A stretch of DNA of 64,000 nucleotides from a bacterium (GTDB lineage: Bacteria; Campylobacterota; Campylobacteria; Campylobacterales; Arcobacteraceae), in assembly GCA_018816105.1 (NCBI GenBank), contig JAHIWE010000020.1:17401-81400 (forward strand), in the 5' to 3' direction. Below the pieces are notes generated by a model, which made no database searches, had not been told where the DNA came from, and was given only the letters and a program-made list of their open reading frames with translations. Position numbers and translations under genes: made by a program. This document shows positions 33,756 to 42,047 of this stretch, in pieces (the first letter of the stretch is position 1; each line of letters starts with the position of its first letter).

Positions 33756-36281
33756 ATGTTTTTTAGAAAGAAGAAATTTTATACTCTTTTAGATATAAAA
33801 AATAAATTAGTTTTTACTCCTTTAATCTTCATTTTTATCTTATCAATTATTGCTTTTGTATCAATATATTTCTTTTTAGAGCATGAAAAAAGAAATAGAA
33901 TAAGTATTCTTCTTCAAAATGAGAGTTTTTATAAAAATGATGTTTTAAAAAATTATATAGCAAGTATAAAATATAATACAAGTACAAATTTTGATGATAT
34001 TGAAAGTGATTTAAGTAACTATATATATGAAATAATAGGTTTTATTAAAGCAAATATGTCTTTGAATAGTGAGTTTAATCTTGACTTATTAAAGCCTTAT
34101 TTAAAGCAAATAGAAGCTACAAATAATATTAAATTTCTACTTTTTGATACTAATAATTATGAAGTTTTATTTGGAGAAGAAATTTTAGATAATCTAATAG
34201 AACTTACAAACTCAGAAAAGAAAACAGATAAGTTTAAAAAATATATGCTAAGAAATATAAGATATATTGGTGATAATAATCTTATGTACAGTATAGATAA
34301 TCAAAAAAGAAATATACAGTTAAGTTATCTAAAAAATATAGAGTTTTTAAATATGTTTTTGGGAGCTTATTCAAAAATTGATGATATGAAACTTCTTACA
34401 AAAGAAGTGATTTTTGATTCGATTTATGCAAAAAGTAAAACTCTTCAAGAGTCCCATTTTTATTTTTATGATATGAATGAAGGAACTGTTTTTAACTACT
34501 ATATGAAAGATGAGTTAAAAGAAGTTTCTCGAATTGAAAATTTTGAAGAGTCTAGTAAAAATGATTTTTCATATACTTTTACTAAATATCAATATAAAAT
34601 TTTTATAAAAAATTCTCCTTTATCCAATGAAAAAAGAGAAATAGAAGAGCAATATCAAACAAAAATGGTTATGAGTTATCTTTTAGTTATATTTATTGCT
34701 TTATTGCTTATAACTTCTGCAAATATTTTTGGAAGATTTATTAATACTATTTTCAATAGATATAATAAAAGATTAGAAAGAAAAAATCTTTTATTTAAAA
34801 AATGGAAAGAAAGATACGAGCTGGCGATCATCGCTTCAAATGATGGTTTATGGGATATGAATTTAAAAACAAAAGAGATATTCTTTTCAAATAAATGGCT
34901 TGAAATGTTTGGATATAGCAGAAATGATATTCAAAATTTTGATCAATGGTTATCTTTAGTTCATGTTGATGATAAACAAAATGTTCTTCGTGAGTATGAA
35001 AAACATATTAACAAAAAAAGTGAACATTTTGTATGTGAATATAGATTGCAAGATAAAAATGGTAATTATAAATGGATTCTAGTAAGAGGTAAAGAGTTTA
35101 ATTCAAATAGAATGTTAATGATGTCTATGAATATAGATGAAAGAATGAAATTAACAAAAGAGTTAAGAAATGTTGAATTATTAACTGAATTTGGAAGAAT
35201 TGTAATTTTTAGATGGGAAAATGATGAGGATTTAACTGTAAAATTTGTTTCAAAAAGTATAAATGCCTATGGATATGAGGTTGATGATTTTCAGAAAAAT
35301 ATTAAATTTTTTGATTTTGTTTATAAAGATGATGTTGAACAGTTAGTAAGTACAATTAAAAAAGCAATTGATAGTGATTCAAACTCTTTTACTTCTATTC
35401 ATAGAGTTATTGATAAAAATGAGCAAATAAAATGGATTTACAATAGAACTATTATTATTAAAGATGATAATGGAAACGTAATAGAGTTTTATGGATATTT
35501 AAATGATATTACAAAACTAAAAATGAATGAAGAAGAGTTAAAAGAAAAAGTAAAACTTCAACTAGAAAAAAATCTAGAAAAAGATAGATTATTAGTTCAA
35601 CAAAATAAACTGGCTTCAATGGGAGAGATGTTAGGAAATATTGCTCACCAATGGAGACAGCCTTTAAATAATATAAATTTATTAATCTATTTTATAAGAG
35701 ATTCATATGGAAAGATTTCTAAAGAAGAGTTAATTGATTTAATAAAAGATGCAAAATTACAGATTGATTATATGTCACAAACAATTGATGATTTTAGGAA
35801 TTTTTATAAACCTTCAAAAGAGAAAAAACTATTTAATATAAAAGAATCAATTGTTCAAAGTGCAAAAATTGTAAATGCTTCTTTAGAGAAACATGCAATT
35901 AAATTTGAAATTTCTGGTGAAGAGTTAGAAATAGATAGTTATGAAAATGAGTTTGAACAAGTAGTAGTTAATATTTTAAATAATGCAATTGATGCGAAAA
36001 TAGTAAAAAGTAATAGTGAAAAATTTAATGCAAGAATTAATATTAATATATTCAAAGAGAATGATAATATTATAATCTCAATATTTAACAACTGTGGTAA
36101 TATAGATGAACAAATAATAGAGAGAATATTTGAACCATACTTTACTACTAAGTTTGAAGATCAAGGAACAGGAATAGGTTTATATATGACTAAAGTTATA
36201 GTTGAGAAAAATATGAATGGCAAAATAGAAGCTAAAAATTTAAATGATGGAGTAGAATTTATCATTAAGTTAAATGCTTAA
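33756..36281 (+). CDS. Membrane sensor histidine kinase with two PAS domains
   Basis: An 841-residue sensor. Transmembrane segments lie at about 21-41 and 305-325, bracketing a periplasmic Cache-like sensing region (about 45-300). Two PAS domains follow (about 350-465 and 475-590; WLEMFGYSRNDI is typical), then a coiled linker, the phospho-accepting H631 in GNIAHQWRQPLNN, and an ATPase domain with NILNNAIDA and GTGIGLYMTK. AAGGATTT precedes the ATG. The partner is the response regulator 50 bases downstream. The signal is unknown. Confidence 0.92.
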   Translation: MFFRKKKFYTLLDIKNKLVFTPLIFIFILSIIAFVSIYFFLEHEKRNRISILLQNESFYKNDVLKNYIASIKYNTSTNFDDIESDLSNYIYEIIGFIKANMSLNSEFNLDLLKPYLKQIEATNNIKFLLFDTNNYEVLFGEEILDNLIELTNSEKKTDKFKKYMLRNIRYIGDNNLMYSIDNQKRNIQLSYLKNIEFLNMFLGAYSKIDDMKLLTKEVIFDSIYAKSKTLQESHFYFYDMNEGTVFNYYMKDELKEVSRIENFEESSKNDFSYTFTKYQYKIFIKNSPLSNEKREIEEQYQTKMVMSYLLVIFIALLLITSANIFGRFINTIFNRYNKRLERKNLLFKKWKERYELAIIASNDGLWDMNLKTKEIFFSNKWLEMFGYSRNDIQNFDQWLSLVHVDDKQNVLREYEKHINKKSEHFVCEYRLQDKNGNYKWILVRGKEFNSNRMLMMSMNIDERMKLTKELRNVELLTEFGRIVIFRWENDEDLTVKFVSKSINAYGYEVDDFQKNIKFFDFVYKDDVEQLVSTIKKAIDSDSNSFTSIHRVIDKNEQIKWIYNRTIIIKDDNGNVIEFYGYLNDITKLKMNEEELKEKVKLQLEKNLEKDRLLVQQNKLASMGEMLGNIAHQWRQPLNNINLLIYFIRDSYGKISKEELIDLIKDAKLQIDYMSQTIDDFRNFYKPSKEKKLFNIKESIVQSAKIVNASLEKHAIKFEISGEELEIDSYENEFEQVVVNILNNAIDAKIVKSNSEKFNARININIFKENDNIIISIFNNCGNIDEQIIERIFEPYFTTKFEDQGTGIGLYMTKVIVEKNMNGKIEAKNLNDGVEFIIKLNA

Positions 36282-36293
36282 AATTATTTTGGA

Positions 36294-36299
36294 TATAAT
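36294..36299 (+). promoter_or_regulatory. -10 element before the response regulator
   Basis: TATAAT lies 32 bases upstream of the response regulator ATG and just after the kinase stop, so the regulator may also be transcribed on its own. There is no matching -35 element. Confidence 0.4.
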
Positions 36300-36331
36300 C
36301 TAATAATATACAATTTTAAGAGAGTAAAAAT

Positions 36332-37054
36332 ATGCAAAATTTTAAAACAAGAGTTTTATTGGTTGAAGATGAGGATTTAGCTAGAAAAACTTTATCTTTT
36401 TATTTGAATAATATTTTTGATGAGGTTGTTCTTGCAAAAGATGGAGCAGAGGGATTAGCTGCTGTTAAACAAAATTTTCAAAATAATGAGAATTTTGATT
36501 TAGTAATAACAGATCTTAATATGCCAAATGTAAATGGAATGCAAATGATTGATGAAATCTTAAAACTGCTTCCTAATCAAAGATTTATTATCGTAAGCGC
36601 ACATAAGAACGAAGAGGACTTACTTAAACTTATAAACCTAAGAGTATCAGGTTATTTTGTAAAACCTCTAAATATCGATAATATGATGGATATGCTACAA
36701 AAAGCAAAAGAAGAAGTTATCCAAGATAAACAGCCTAAAACAAAAAATAAAAGTTTAATTCCTTTGAATAATTCTTATACCTTTGATTTACTAAGTAATA
36801 AACTTTACCATGATAATTTAATAGTAAAACTATCTAAAAAAGAATCAGAAATACTAGATGTGCTTATTAAAAATTTAGGAACTCTGATTCCTGTAGAAAA
36901 ATTTAAAGAAATTGTTTGGAATGATGTAAATATAAATGACTCATCATTTCGAACAGTAATGAAAAGACTAAAAGATAAAATAAAAGATGATGATTTTATT
37001 ATTTCCCATAAAGGTTATGGTTATATAATCGAAAAGGTTTTAGATAATAAATAA
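36332..37054 (+). CDS. OmpR/PhoB-family response regulator
   Basis: 240 residues: a receiver domain with the acidic pair in VEDED, the phosphorylation site D61 in VITDLNMP, and K111 in YFVKPLN, followed by a winged-helix DNA-binding domain (about 150-238; EILDVLIKNLGTLIPVEKF and FRTVMKRLKDKIK are typical). GAGAG precedes the ATG. Paired with the sensor kinase upstream. The convergent TRAP transporter is a possible target by proximity only. Confidence 0.94.
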   Translation: MQNFKTRVLLVEDEDLARKTLSFYLNNIFDEVVLAKDGAEGLAAVKQNFQNNENFDLVITDLNMPNVNGMQMIDEILKLLPNQRFIIVSAHKNEEDLLKLINLRVSGYFVKPLNIDNMMDMLQKAKEEVIQDKQPKTKNKSLIPLNNSYTFDLLSNKLYHDNLIVKLSKKESEILDVLIKNLGTLIPVEKFKEIVWNDVNINDSSFRTVMKRLKDKIKDDDFIISHKGYGYIIEKVLDNK

Positions 37055-37075
37055 AAGAGCTTGGCTCTTTTATTT
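37049..37075. terminator. Bidirectional terminator after the response regulator
   Basis: A perfect 12-bp inverted repeat (AAATAAAAGAGC and GCTCTTTTATTT) with a TTG loop overlaps the regulator stop and ends four bases before the TRAP permease stop. The stem's own A and T tracts supply the U-run in both directions, serving both convergent transcripts. Confidence 0.85.
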
Positions 37076-37078
37076 ATA

Positions 37079-39184
37079 TTAAGCTATCACTTCTTTTCTT
37101 AATTTTGCTTTTTGTCCTAAATATAAAAGAACAAAAATTGCAAAACCAATTAGATAAGAAACATGATGATCTCCTAGTCCTAATTTTGCTTCCATGATTC
37201 TTGGTAAAAACATAAATGGAACAATAGTTATAAATAGAATTCTTTCTATTATATTTGTTTTAGTTAAGAAATACCCCATTGTTGCACACGAAAATGCAAT
37301 CATTCCCGCAAACGCAGTTATAAAAATCACACCTATATCTATAGGATTTGTAATCCATACCCAACCAATTGGATCACTTGGATTTGATGCATCTATTCCT
37401 GAAATTAATAGTAATTCAGGGTTAAAGAAAAACATAAATGGTAAAAGTGCTGTTCTAATATTGTAAATAAATCCAATAATTCCTGTTTTCATTGGGTCTG
37501 CTTTTGCAATACCTGCTGCTGCATAAGCAGCAAGTCCAACAGGTGGTGTAACATCAGCTAGAATACCAAAATAGAAAACAAATAAGTGAGCTGCAATTGC
37601 AGGAACTAAATATCCATTATCAGCAGCTAGTGTTAAAATAACAGGAGCAGTTAATGATGCCATTACAATATAGTTTGCAGTTGTTGGTAATCCCATCCCT
37701 AAAATAATAGAAATTAAAGCTGCTAGAACTAATATAGCAAAAATGTTTCCATCTGCTAATGTTTCTACAACATCAAGTAAAACTTGTCCAAGACCAGTTA
37801 ATGTGATAGTCCCTACAACAATACCTGCAAGTGCAGTAGCAATTGCAATTGGAACCATATTTTTAGCACCACTTATCATACCTGCTAAAATATCTACTAA
37901 ACCACTAAATAAAATTTCTTTAGTAATTCTCTCTTTTGCTAAAAAAGCTCTGAATGGATGTTGCACAACCATTAAAAGCATTAAAAGCATAATTGCATTA
38001 AATGCAGCACTAGCAGCACTTTGTCTTAGTACAATTAAAGTATAAAGTAAAAAGAAAATTGGAATTAAATAGTGAATACCTTTAATAAATGTTTCCCATT
38101 TTTTTGGAAGGTCTTCTGCTTTCATTCCTTTTAATCCTAATTTTAATGCTTCTAAGTGAACAATATAAATTAGTGCAAAATATGCAACAAAAGCTGGAAT
38201 AAATGCAGCAATAACAACATCACTATAGGCCATACCTAAAAATTCTGCCATAATAAAAGCAGCAGCTCCCATAATTGGAGGCATTAATTGACCCATTGTA
38301 GAAGCTGAAGTTTCAACTGCTCCTGCTTGTTCTGCTTTAAATCCTGTTTTTTTCATTAAAGGAATCGTAAAGGTTCCTGTTGTAACTGTATTGGCAATTG
38401 AACTTCCACTCATAATTCCTGTAAATCCAGAAGCAACAACTGCAGCTTTTGCAGGACCACCTCTATATTTTCCAAGTAATGCATAAGCTAAGTTAATAAA
38501 GTATTCACCAGCTCCTGCTTTATCTAATAATGATCCAAAAAGAACAAATAAGAATACAAATCCAGCAGAAACACCAAGTGGAACACCAAATACTCCTTCT
38601 GTTGTTAAATACATATGTCCTGCAAGTTTATTTAAACTAGCACCTTTATGAATTATTAATTCGGGCATATATGGACCTAAGAAAGAATAAGCTAAAAATA
38701 TAATTGCGATTATACTTAATGCTAATCCTAAAACTCTTCTTCCCGCTTCTAGTAAAATAACAATTGCAACTACTGCTATAAATATATCACTTTCTGTATA
38801 ATCACCTGGTCTTAAAGATATTTCATTATAAAAAACAGCAATATAAGAAGCTGTTCCTAAGCCAATGGCTGCAAATGTATATCCAAACCATCTAATTTTT
38901 GTTAGAAAATAAGGTTTTCTCATCATTGGATAGATTAAAAATGCTAAAACCATACCAAATGATAAGTGAACTGATCTTGAAATTGTTGAGTTTACAGGCT
39001 CAATTACGATATATAATTGAAATAAAGACCATGCAAGGGCAATTACAGAAATAAGCCAAAATTCATAATGTTGTGAACCAAAGACTCTTTGTCCTTCTAG
39101 TTCATTCAAAATAGCTTCAGTTTCGTGTAGTTCTTCAGCTTCAAGTTCGGAAATTTTATGAGGTTTTTCTTCATAAATCGCCAT
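37079..39184 (-). CDS. TRAP transporter fused 4TM/12TM permease
   Basis: A 701-residue very hydrophobic membrane protein with the fused small and large TRAP permease subunits typical of TAXI-TRAP systems. After a cytoplasmic N-terminus, the first segments (about 40-160) correspond to the small subunit; the large subunit has GGPAKAAVVASGFTGIMSGSSIANTVTTG and IAHLFVFYFGILADVTPPVGLAAYAAAG. An AAGGA site precedes the ATG. The TAXI binding protein lies upstream, so the two form an ion-driven importer, probably of a carboxylate or amino acid; the substrate is unknown. Confidence 0.93.
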   Translation of the reverse strand: MAIYEEKPHKISELEAEELHETEAILNELEGQRVFGSQHYEFWLISVIALAWSLFQLYIVIEPVNSTISRSVHLSFGMVLAFLIYPMMRKPYFLTKIRWFGYTFAAIGLGTASYIAVFYNEISLRPGDYTESDIFIAVVAIVILLEAGRRVLGLALSIIAIIFLAYSFLGPYMPELIIHKGASLNKLAGHMYLTTEGVFGVPLGVSAGFVFLFVLFGSLLDKAGAGEYFINLAYALLGKYRGGPAKAAVVASGFTGIMSGSSIANTVTTGTFTIPLMKKTGFKAEQAGAVETSASTMGQLMPPIMGAAAFIMAEFLGMAYSDVVIAAFIPAFVAYFALIYIVHLEALKLGLKGMKAEDLPKKWETFIKGIHYLIPIFFLLYTLIVLRQSAASAAFNAIMLLMLLMVVQHPFRAFLAKERITKEILFSGLVDILAGMISGAKNMVPIAIATALAGIVVGTITLTGLGQVLLDVVETLADGNIFAILVLAALISIILGMGLPTTANYIVMASLTAPVILTLAADNGYLVPAIAAHLFVFYFGILADVTPPVGLAAYAAAGIAKADPMKTGIIGFIYNIRTALLPFMFFFNPELLLISGIDASNPSDPIGWVWITNPIDIGVIFITAFAGMIAFSCATMGYFLTKTNIIERILFITIVPFMFLPRIMEAKLGLGDHHVSYLIGFAIFVLLYLGQKAKLRKEVIA

Positions 39185-39221
39185 GGGAGATCCTTTTTAA
39201 TGTAAAGTAAGTATTCTTTTC

Positions 39222-39254
39222 ATACTTCATTCAAATTTTGTTTAAATGAAGTAT
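39222..39254 (-). promoter_or_regulatory. First intercistronic hairpin of the TRAP operon
   Basis: ATACTTCATT and AATGAAGTAT form a 10-bp perfect stem around a 13-base loop, just upstream of the TRAP permease ribosome site on the - strand. Together with the neighbouring hairpin it may stabilise or attenuate mRNA between the binding-protein and permease genes. Confidence 0.5.
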
Positions 39255-39263
39255 AAAAATAGT

Positions 39264-39290
39264 TTATCTAAGGAAAAAATCCTTAGATAA
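39264..39290 (-). terminator. Hairpin after the TAXI gene (partial terminator)
   Basis: TTATCTAAGGA and TCCTTAGATAA form an 11-bp perfect stem with a 5-base loop, starting four bases after the TAXI stop. On the - strand a short T-rich stretch follows. A leaky terminator here would give more binding protein than permease, a common arrangement in such transporters. Confidence 0.6.
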
Positions 39291-39293
39291 TAT

Positions 39294-40274
39294 TTATTTA
39301 GCTTGTAATAATCCAGCTTCTTGGAAATATTTTTTAGCACCTTCATGTAAAGGAGCAGATAATCCATCAAGTAGAGATTCTTTTGTAATATCAGCATATG
39401 CAGGGTGTAATTTTTTAAATTCGTCAAAGTTTTCTAAAATAGCTTTAACAACTGTATAAACGGCATTTACACTTACATCATCACTTGTAACTAATACAGC
39501 TTTAACTCCAAATGTAGGAATTGGTTCAGGGTTACCATCATAAATTCCACCAGGAACATTTGCTTTTGCAAAATATGGATATTTTTTAATTAAAGAATCA
39601 ACATTAGCTCCAGCAATTGGAGTAATTTTTACATCAACTGAAGTTGATGCATCTTTAATATTTGCAGTTGGATGTCCTACCATATAGAAGTAACCATCAA
39701 TTTTATTATCTCTTAATGCATCTGGCATTTCAGAAGCTTTTAATGCTCCAGCGAATGCTAAATCTTCTTTTTTGATTCCACTTGCATCAAATAATGTTAA
39801 AGCAGTTGCTTCATTTCCTGATCCTGGATTTCCAAGGTTAATTCTTTTACCTTTAATATCCATAATAGAATTAATGTTTGCATCTTTTCTAGTAACTAAA
39901 GTTAATAATTCAGGGTAAATAGCCATAACTGATTTTAACTTAGGAATAGCAGCACCTTCAAAAGCACCTTGTCCTTTACTAGCTTGGTATACAACATCTG
40001 ATTGAACGATACCAAAATCTAATTCACCATTTTTGATTGTATTTACATTATAAACAGATCCACCAGTTGATTCAACAGAACATCTGATTTTTGTTTCTTT
40101 TTTGTATTGATTAACTAATCTACAAATAGCTCCACCTGTTGGATAATAAGTACCTGTAACTCCACCTGTTCCAATAGTAACAAATTCAGCAGCAAATGCT
40201 GGGATTGATAACATTCCTACTAATGTAGCTGTAACAATTTTTTTACCCATAGGGATTCCATTACTTTTCATCAT
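39294..40274 (-). CDS. TAXI-family TRAP solute-binding protein
   Basis: 326 residues. An N-terminal signal peptide (hydrophobic VTATLVGMLSIPAFAAEF, cleavage likely after AFA) precedes a TAXI-type periplasmic binding domain: FVTIGTGGVTGTYYPTGGAICRLV, CSVESTGGSVYNVNTI, DFGIVQSDVVYQA, RINLGNPGSGNEATAL. AAGGAG lies 6 bases upstream of the first of two adjacent ATG codons. It delivers its ligand to the fused TRAP permease downstream. The ligand cannot be told from sequence. Confidence 0.93.
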   Translation of the reverse strand: MMKSNGIPMGKKIVTATLVGMLSIPAFAAEFVTIGTGGVTGTYYPTGGAICRLVNQYKKETKIRCSVESTGGSVYNVNTIKNGELDFGIVQSDVVYQASKGQGAFEGAAIPKLKSVMAIYPELLTLVTRKDANINSIMDIKGKRINLGNPGSGNEATALTLFDASGIKKEDLAFAGALKASEMPDALRDNKIDGYFYMVGHPTANIKDASTSVDVKITPIAGANVDSLIKKYPYFAKANVPGGIYDGNPEPIPTFGVKAVLVTSDDVSVNAVYTVVKAILENFDEFKKLHPAYADITKESLLDGLSAPLHEGAKKYFQEAGLLQAK

Positions 40275-40517
40275 TTTTTCTCCTTAGTTGTAGTTATGTA
40301 AAAGTTTTGATTTATACATTGATTAATTATATCACTAAATTATTAATAATCAAATAGTTATAAATAAAAGATAAATTACATATTAATTGTATGTAAATTA
40401 CAATCTATGATAATTTAACATAGAAAAAGTTTATTTTGACTTAATTAAATATCAAATAATTTCATTAGCTGTATAGAAAATATATATTGGTAATTTTAAA
40501 AATTAGAAATAAAATAC
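40275..40517. other. Divergent intergenic region, TAXI / hrcA
   Basis: With the promoter and operator that follow, this is the longest gene-free stretch in the window (about 300 bases). On the - strand a TATAAT at 40326-40331, about 50 bases before the TAXI start, is a plausible -10 element. The rest is AT-rich sequence in which I see no small gene with a ribosome site and no RNA gene. Confidence 0.5.
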
Positions 40518-40547
40518 TTGACAAATAAAGACTCAATAGGTTATAAT
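40518..40547 (+). promoter_or_regulatory. Sigma70-type promoter of hrcA-grpE-dnaK
   Basis: Consensus TTGACA at 40518-40523 and TATAAT at 40542-40547 with an 18-base spacer. The predicted start point falls within the CIRCE operator, as expected for HrcA-repressed genes. A full -35 box is unusual in this AT-rich genome. Confidence 0.85.
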
Positions 40548-40550
40548 TCT

Positions 40551-40577
40551 TTAGCAGTTTAAGATACTGAGTGCTAA
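40551..40577 (+). promoter_or_regulatory. CIRCE operator (HrcA-binding site)
   Basis: TTAGCAGTT, nine bases, GAGTGCTAA. The right arm equals the CIRCE consensus; the left arm differs in its inner three bases (GTT for CTC). It overlaps the transcription start, so HrcA binding should block the operon and heat should release it. Confidence 0.9.
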
Positions 40578-40598
40578 ATTATGAAAATGGTCGTAGTT

Positions 40599-41390
40599 AT
40601 GATAGATAAAAAAGAGTTTTTATTACAATCTATTATTAGAGCTTATATTGAGCATTTAGAACCTATTGGTTCTACTCAATTGAAATCTATGTATGATATT
40701 ACTTATTCACCAGCAACAATTAGAGGATACTTTAAAAAGTTGGGAGAAGAAGGTTATCTTGCACAAGAACATATAAGTAGTGGAAGAACTCCAACAACTG
40801 AAGCTTTAAAACAATATTGGCAAACAAAACTTGATTTTAAGTTAAGAGGTATAAATCTACGAGCATTAGAATATTTTGCTTCAAATATAGGGCTGTCTGT
40901 TTTTATAAAAAAAGAAAAGTCTGATGTATTAAAAAACATTTTAAATGTAGAAAAGAAATATATGATATTAGAATTTTCTTCATTTGCAATAAGTGTTAAA
41001 TATTCAGATGCACTTTATAGATTTTTGAATGATATGATAGGTTTAGATTTAAAAGATATTACTAGAATTTCAAAAGATGTTGGTGCATATGAGGTTTATG
41101 AATCTATAAACCAAACATTGCAAAATTCAGATTTTCAGATTTTTAATTATAAAGAGTTTTTAACTTTAGCTTTAAATTATAATTTTGATGAATATACAAT
41201 TAATAAGTTTCTAAAAGGTCAAATTTTAGATGAGTTAAATGAGGGTTTGCATTTTGAAAAAATTTTACCCGCTGATTATATTGGAATTTGTAATTATTGC
41301 AAAATCAATAATGAAGATGTGAAAATGTTAGTTATTGGTGAATTACCAAAAGATTATGAATATTTTTATGAAAAAATTACAACTTTTTAG
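40599..41390 (+). CDS. hrcA: Heat-inducible transcription repressor HrcA
   Basis: About 263 residues from ATG 40599, chosen because MIDKKEFLLQSIIRAYIEHLEPIGS fits the family's usual beginning; in-frame ATGs at 40581 and 40587 are possible and no start has a strong ribosome site. The winged-helix N-terminus has PIGSTQL, YSPATIRGYFKKLGEEGYL and HISSGRTPT, typical of HrcA; the rest is a divergent dimerisation and inserted domain, short as in other Campylobacterota. It represses its own operon through the CIRCE element just upstream. Confidence 0.9.
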   Translation: MIDKKEFLLQSIIRAYIEHLEPIGSTQLKSMYDITYSPATIRGYFKKLGEEGYLAQEHISSGRTPTTEALKQYWQTKLDFKLRGINLRALEYFASNIGLSVFIKKEKSDVLKNILNVEKKYMILEFSSFAISVKYSDALYRFLNDMIGLDLKDITRISKDVGAYEVYESINQTLQNSDFQIFNYKEFLTLALNYNFDEYTINKFLKGQILDELNEGLHFEKILPADYIGICNYCKINNEDVKMLVIGELPKDYEYFYEKITTF

Positions 41391-41399
41391 GAGATAAAT

Positions 41400-41954
41400 G
41401 TGAGTGAAGAAAAAAAAGAAGAACTAGTACAAGAAGAAACAATTGAACAAGAAGTTCAATCAGAAGTGGTTGAAGAGACCAAAGAAGTGAGTTTAGAAGA
41501 TAAAATTGCTGCTTTAGAGCAACAACTAAAAGATACTGAAGATAAATATTTAAGAGTTCATGCAGATTTTGAAAATATTAAAAAAAGATTAGAAAAAGAA
41601 AAATATCAAGCTATTGATTATGCGAGTGAAAAATTTGCAAAAGATTTATTAGCTCCAATTGATTCACTTGAAATGGCGCTTCAATCAGCAAACGTTGAAT
41701 TAGATGCCTCTGAATTATTGACAAAATTAAAAGAAGGTATTTCTCTTACTATTAAGAACTTTAATACAACTTTTGAAAAACATAATATTTCGAAAATTGA
41801 AACAGATGGTGAATTTGATCCAAATGTACACAATGCAGTAATGCAAGTAGATAGTGAAAATCATGAAACAGGTCAAATAGTTAGTGAATTACAAAAAGGT
41901 TATATGTTAAAAGATAGACTTTTAAGACCATCTATGGTTAGTATAGCTAACTAG
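41400..41954 (+). CDS. grpE: Nucleotide exchange factor GrpE
   Basis: 184 residues. An acidic, Glu-rich disordered N-terminus (1-45) leads into a long coiled-coil helix (LEQQLKDTEDKYLRVHADFENIKKRLEKEK) and the beta-rich head with FDPNVHNAVMQV and VSELQKGYMLKDRLLRPSMV, the GrpE signature. It exchanges ADP on DnaK. GTG start with AGGAGA 5-6 bases upstream; an overlapping ATG two bases earlier is out of frame. Between hrcA and dnaK. Confidence 0.95.
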   Translation: MSEEKKEELVQEETIEQEVQSEVVEETKEVSLEDKIAALEQQLKDTEDKYLRVHADFENIKKRLEKEKYQAIDYASEKFAKDLLAPIDSLEMALQSANVELDASELLTKLKEGISLTIKNFNTTFEKHNISKIETDGEFDPNVHNAVMQVDSENHETGQIVSELQKGYMLKDRLLRPSMVSIAN

Positions 41955-42047
41955 TCTTAAATAATTTTCTGACCGTAATGTCATAAAACTAGATAGATTT
42001 GAAAAGATATAAATTAAATAAAAAATAAAACTTGATAAGGATATAAA

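Noticed and set aside
39242-39427. 61-codon frame on the - strand at the TAXI 3' end
   Set aside because: Overlaps the TAXI coding region in another frame and runs through its hairpin; no own ribosome site.
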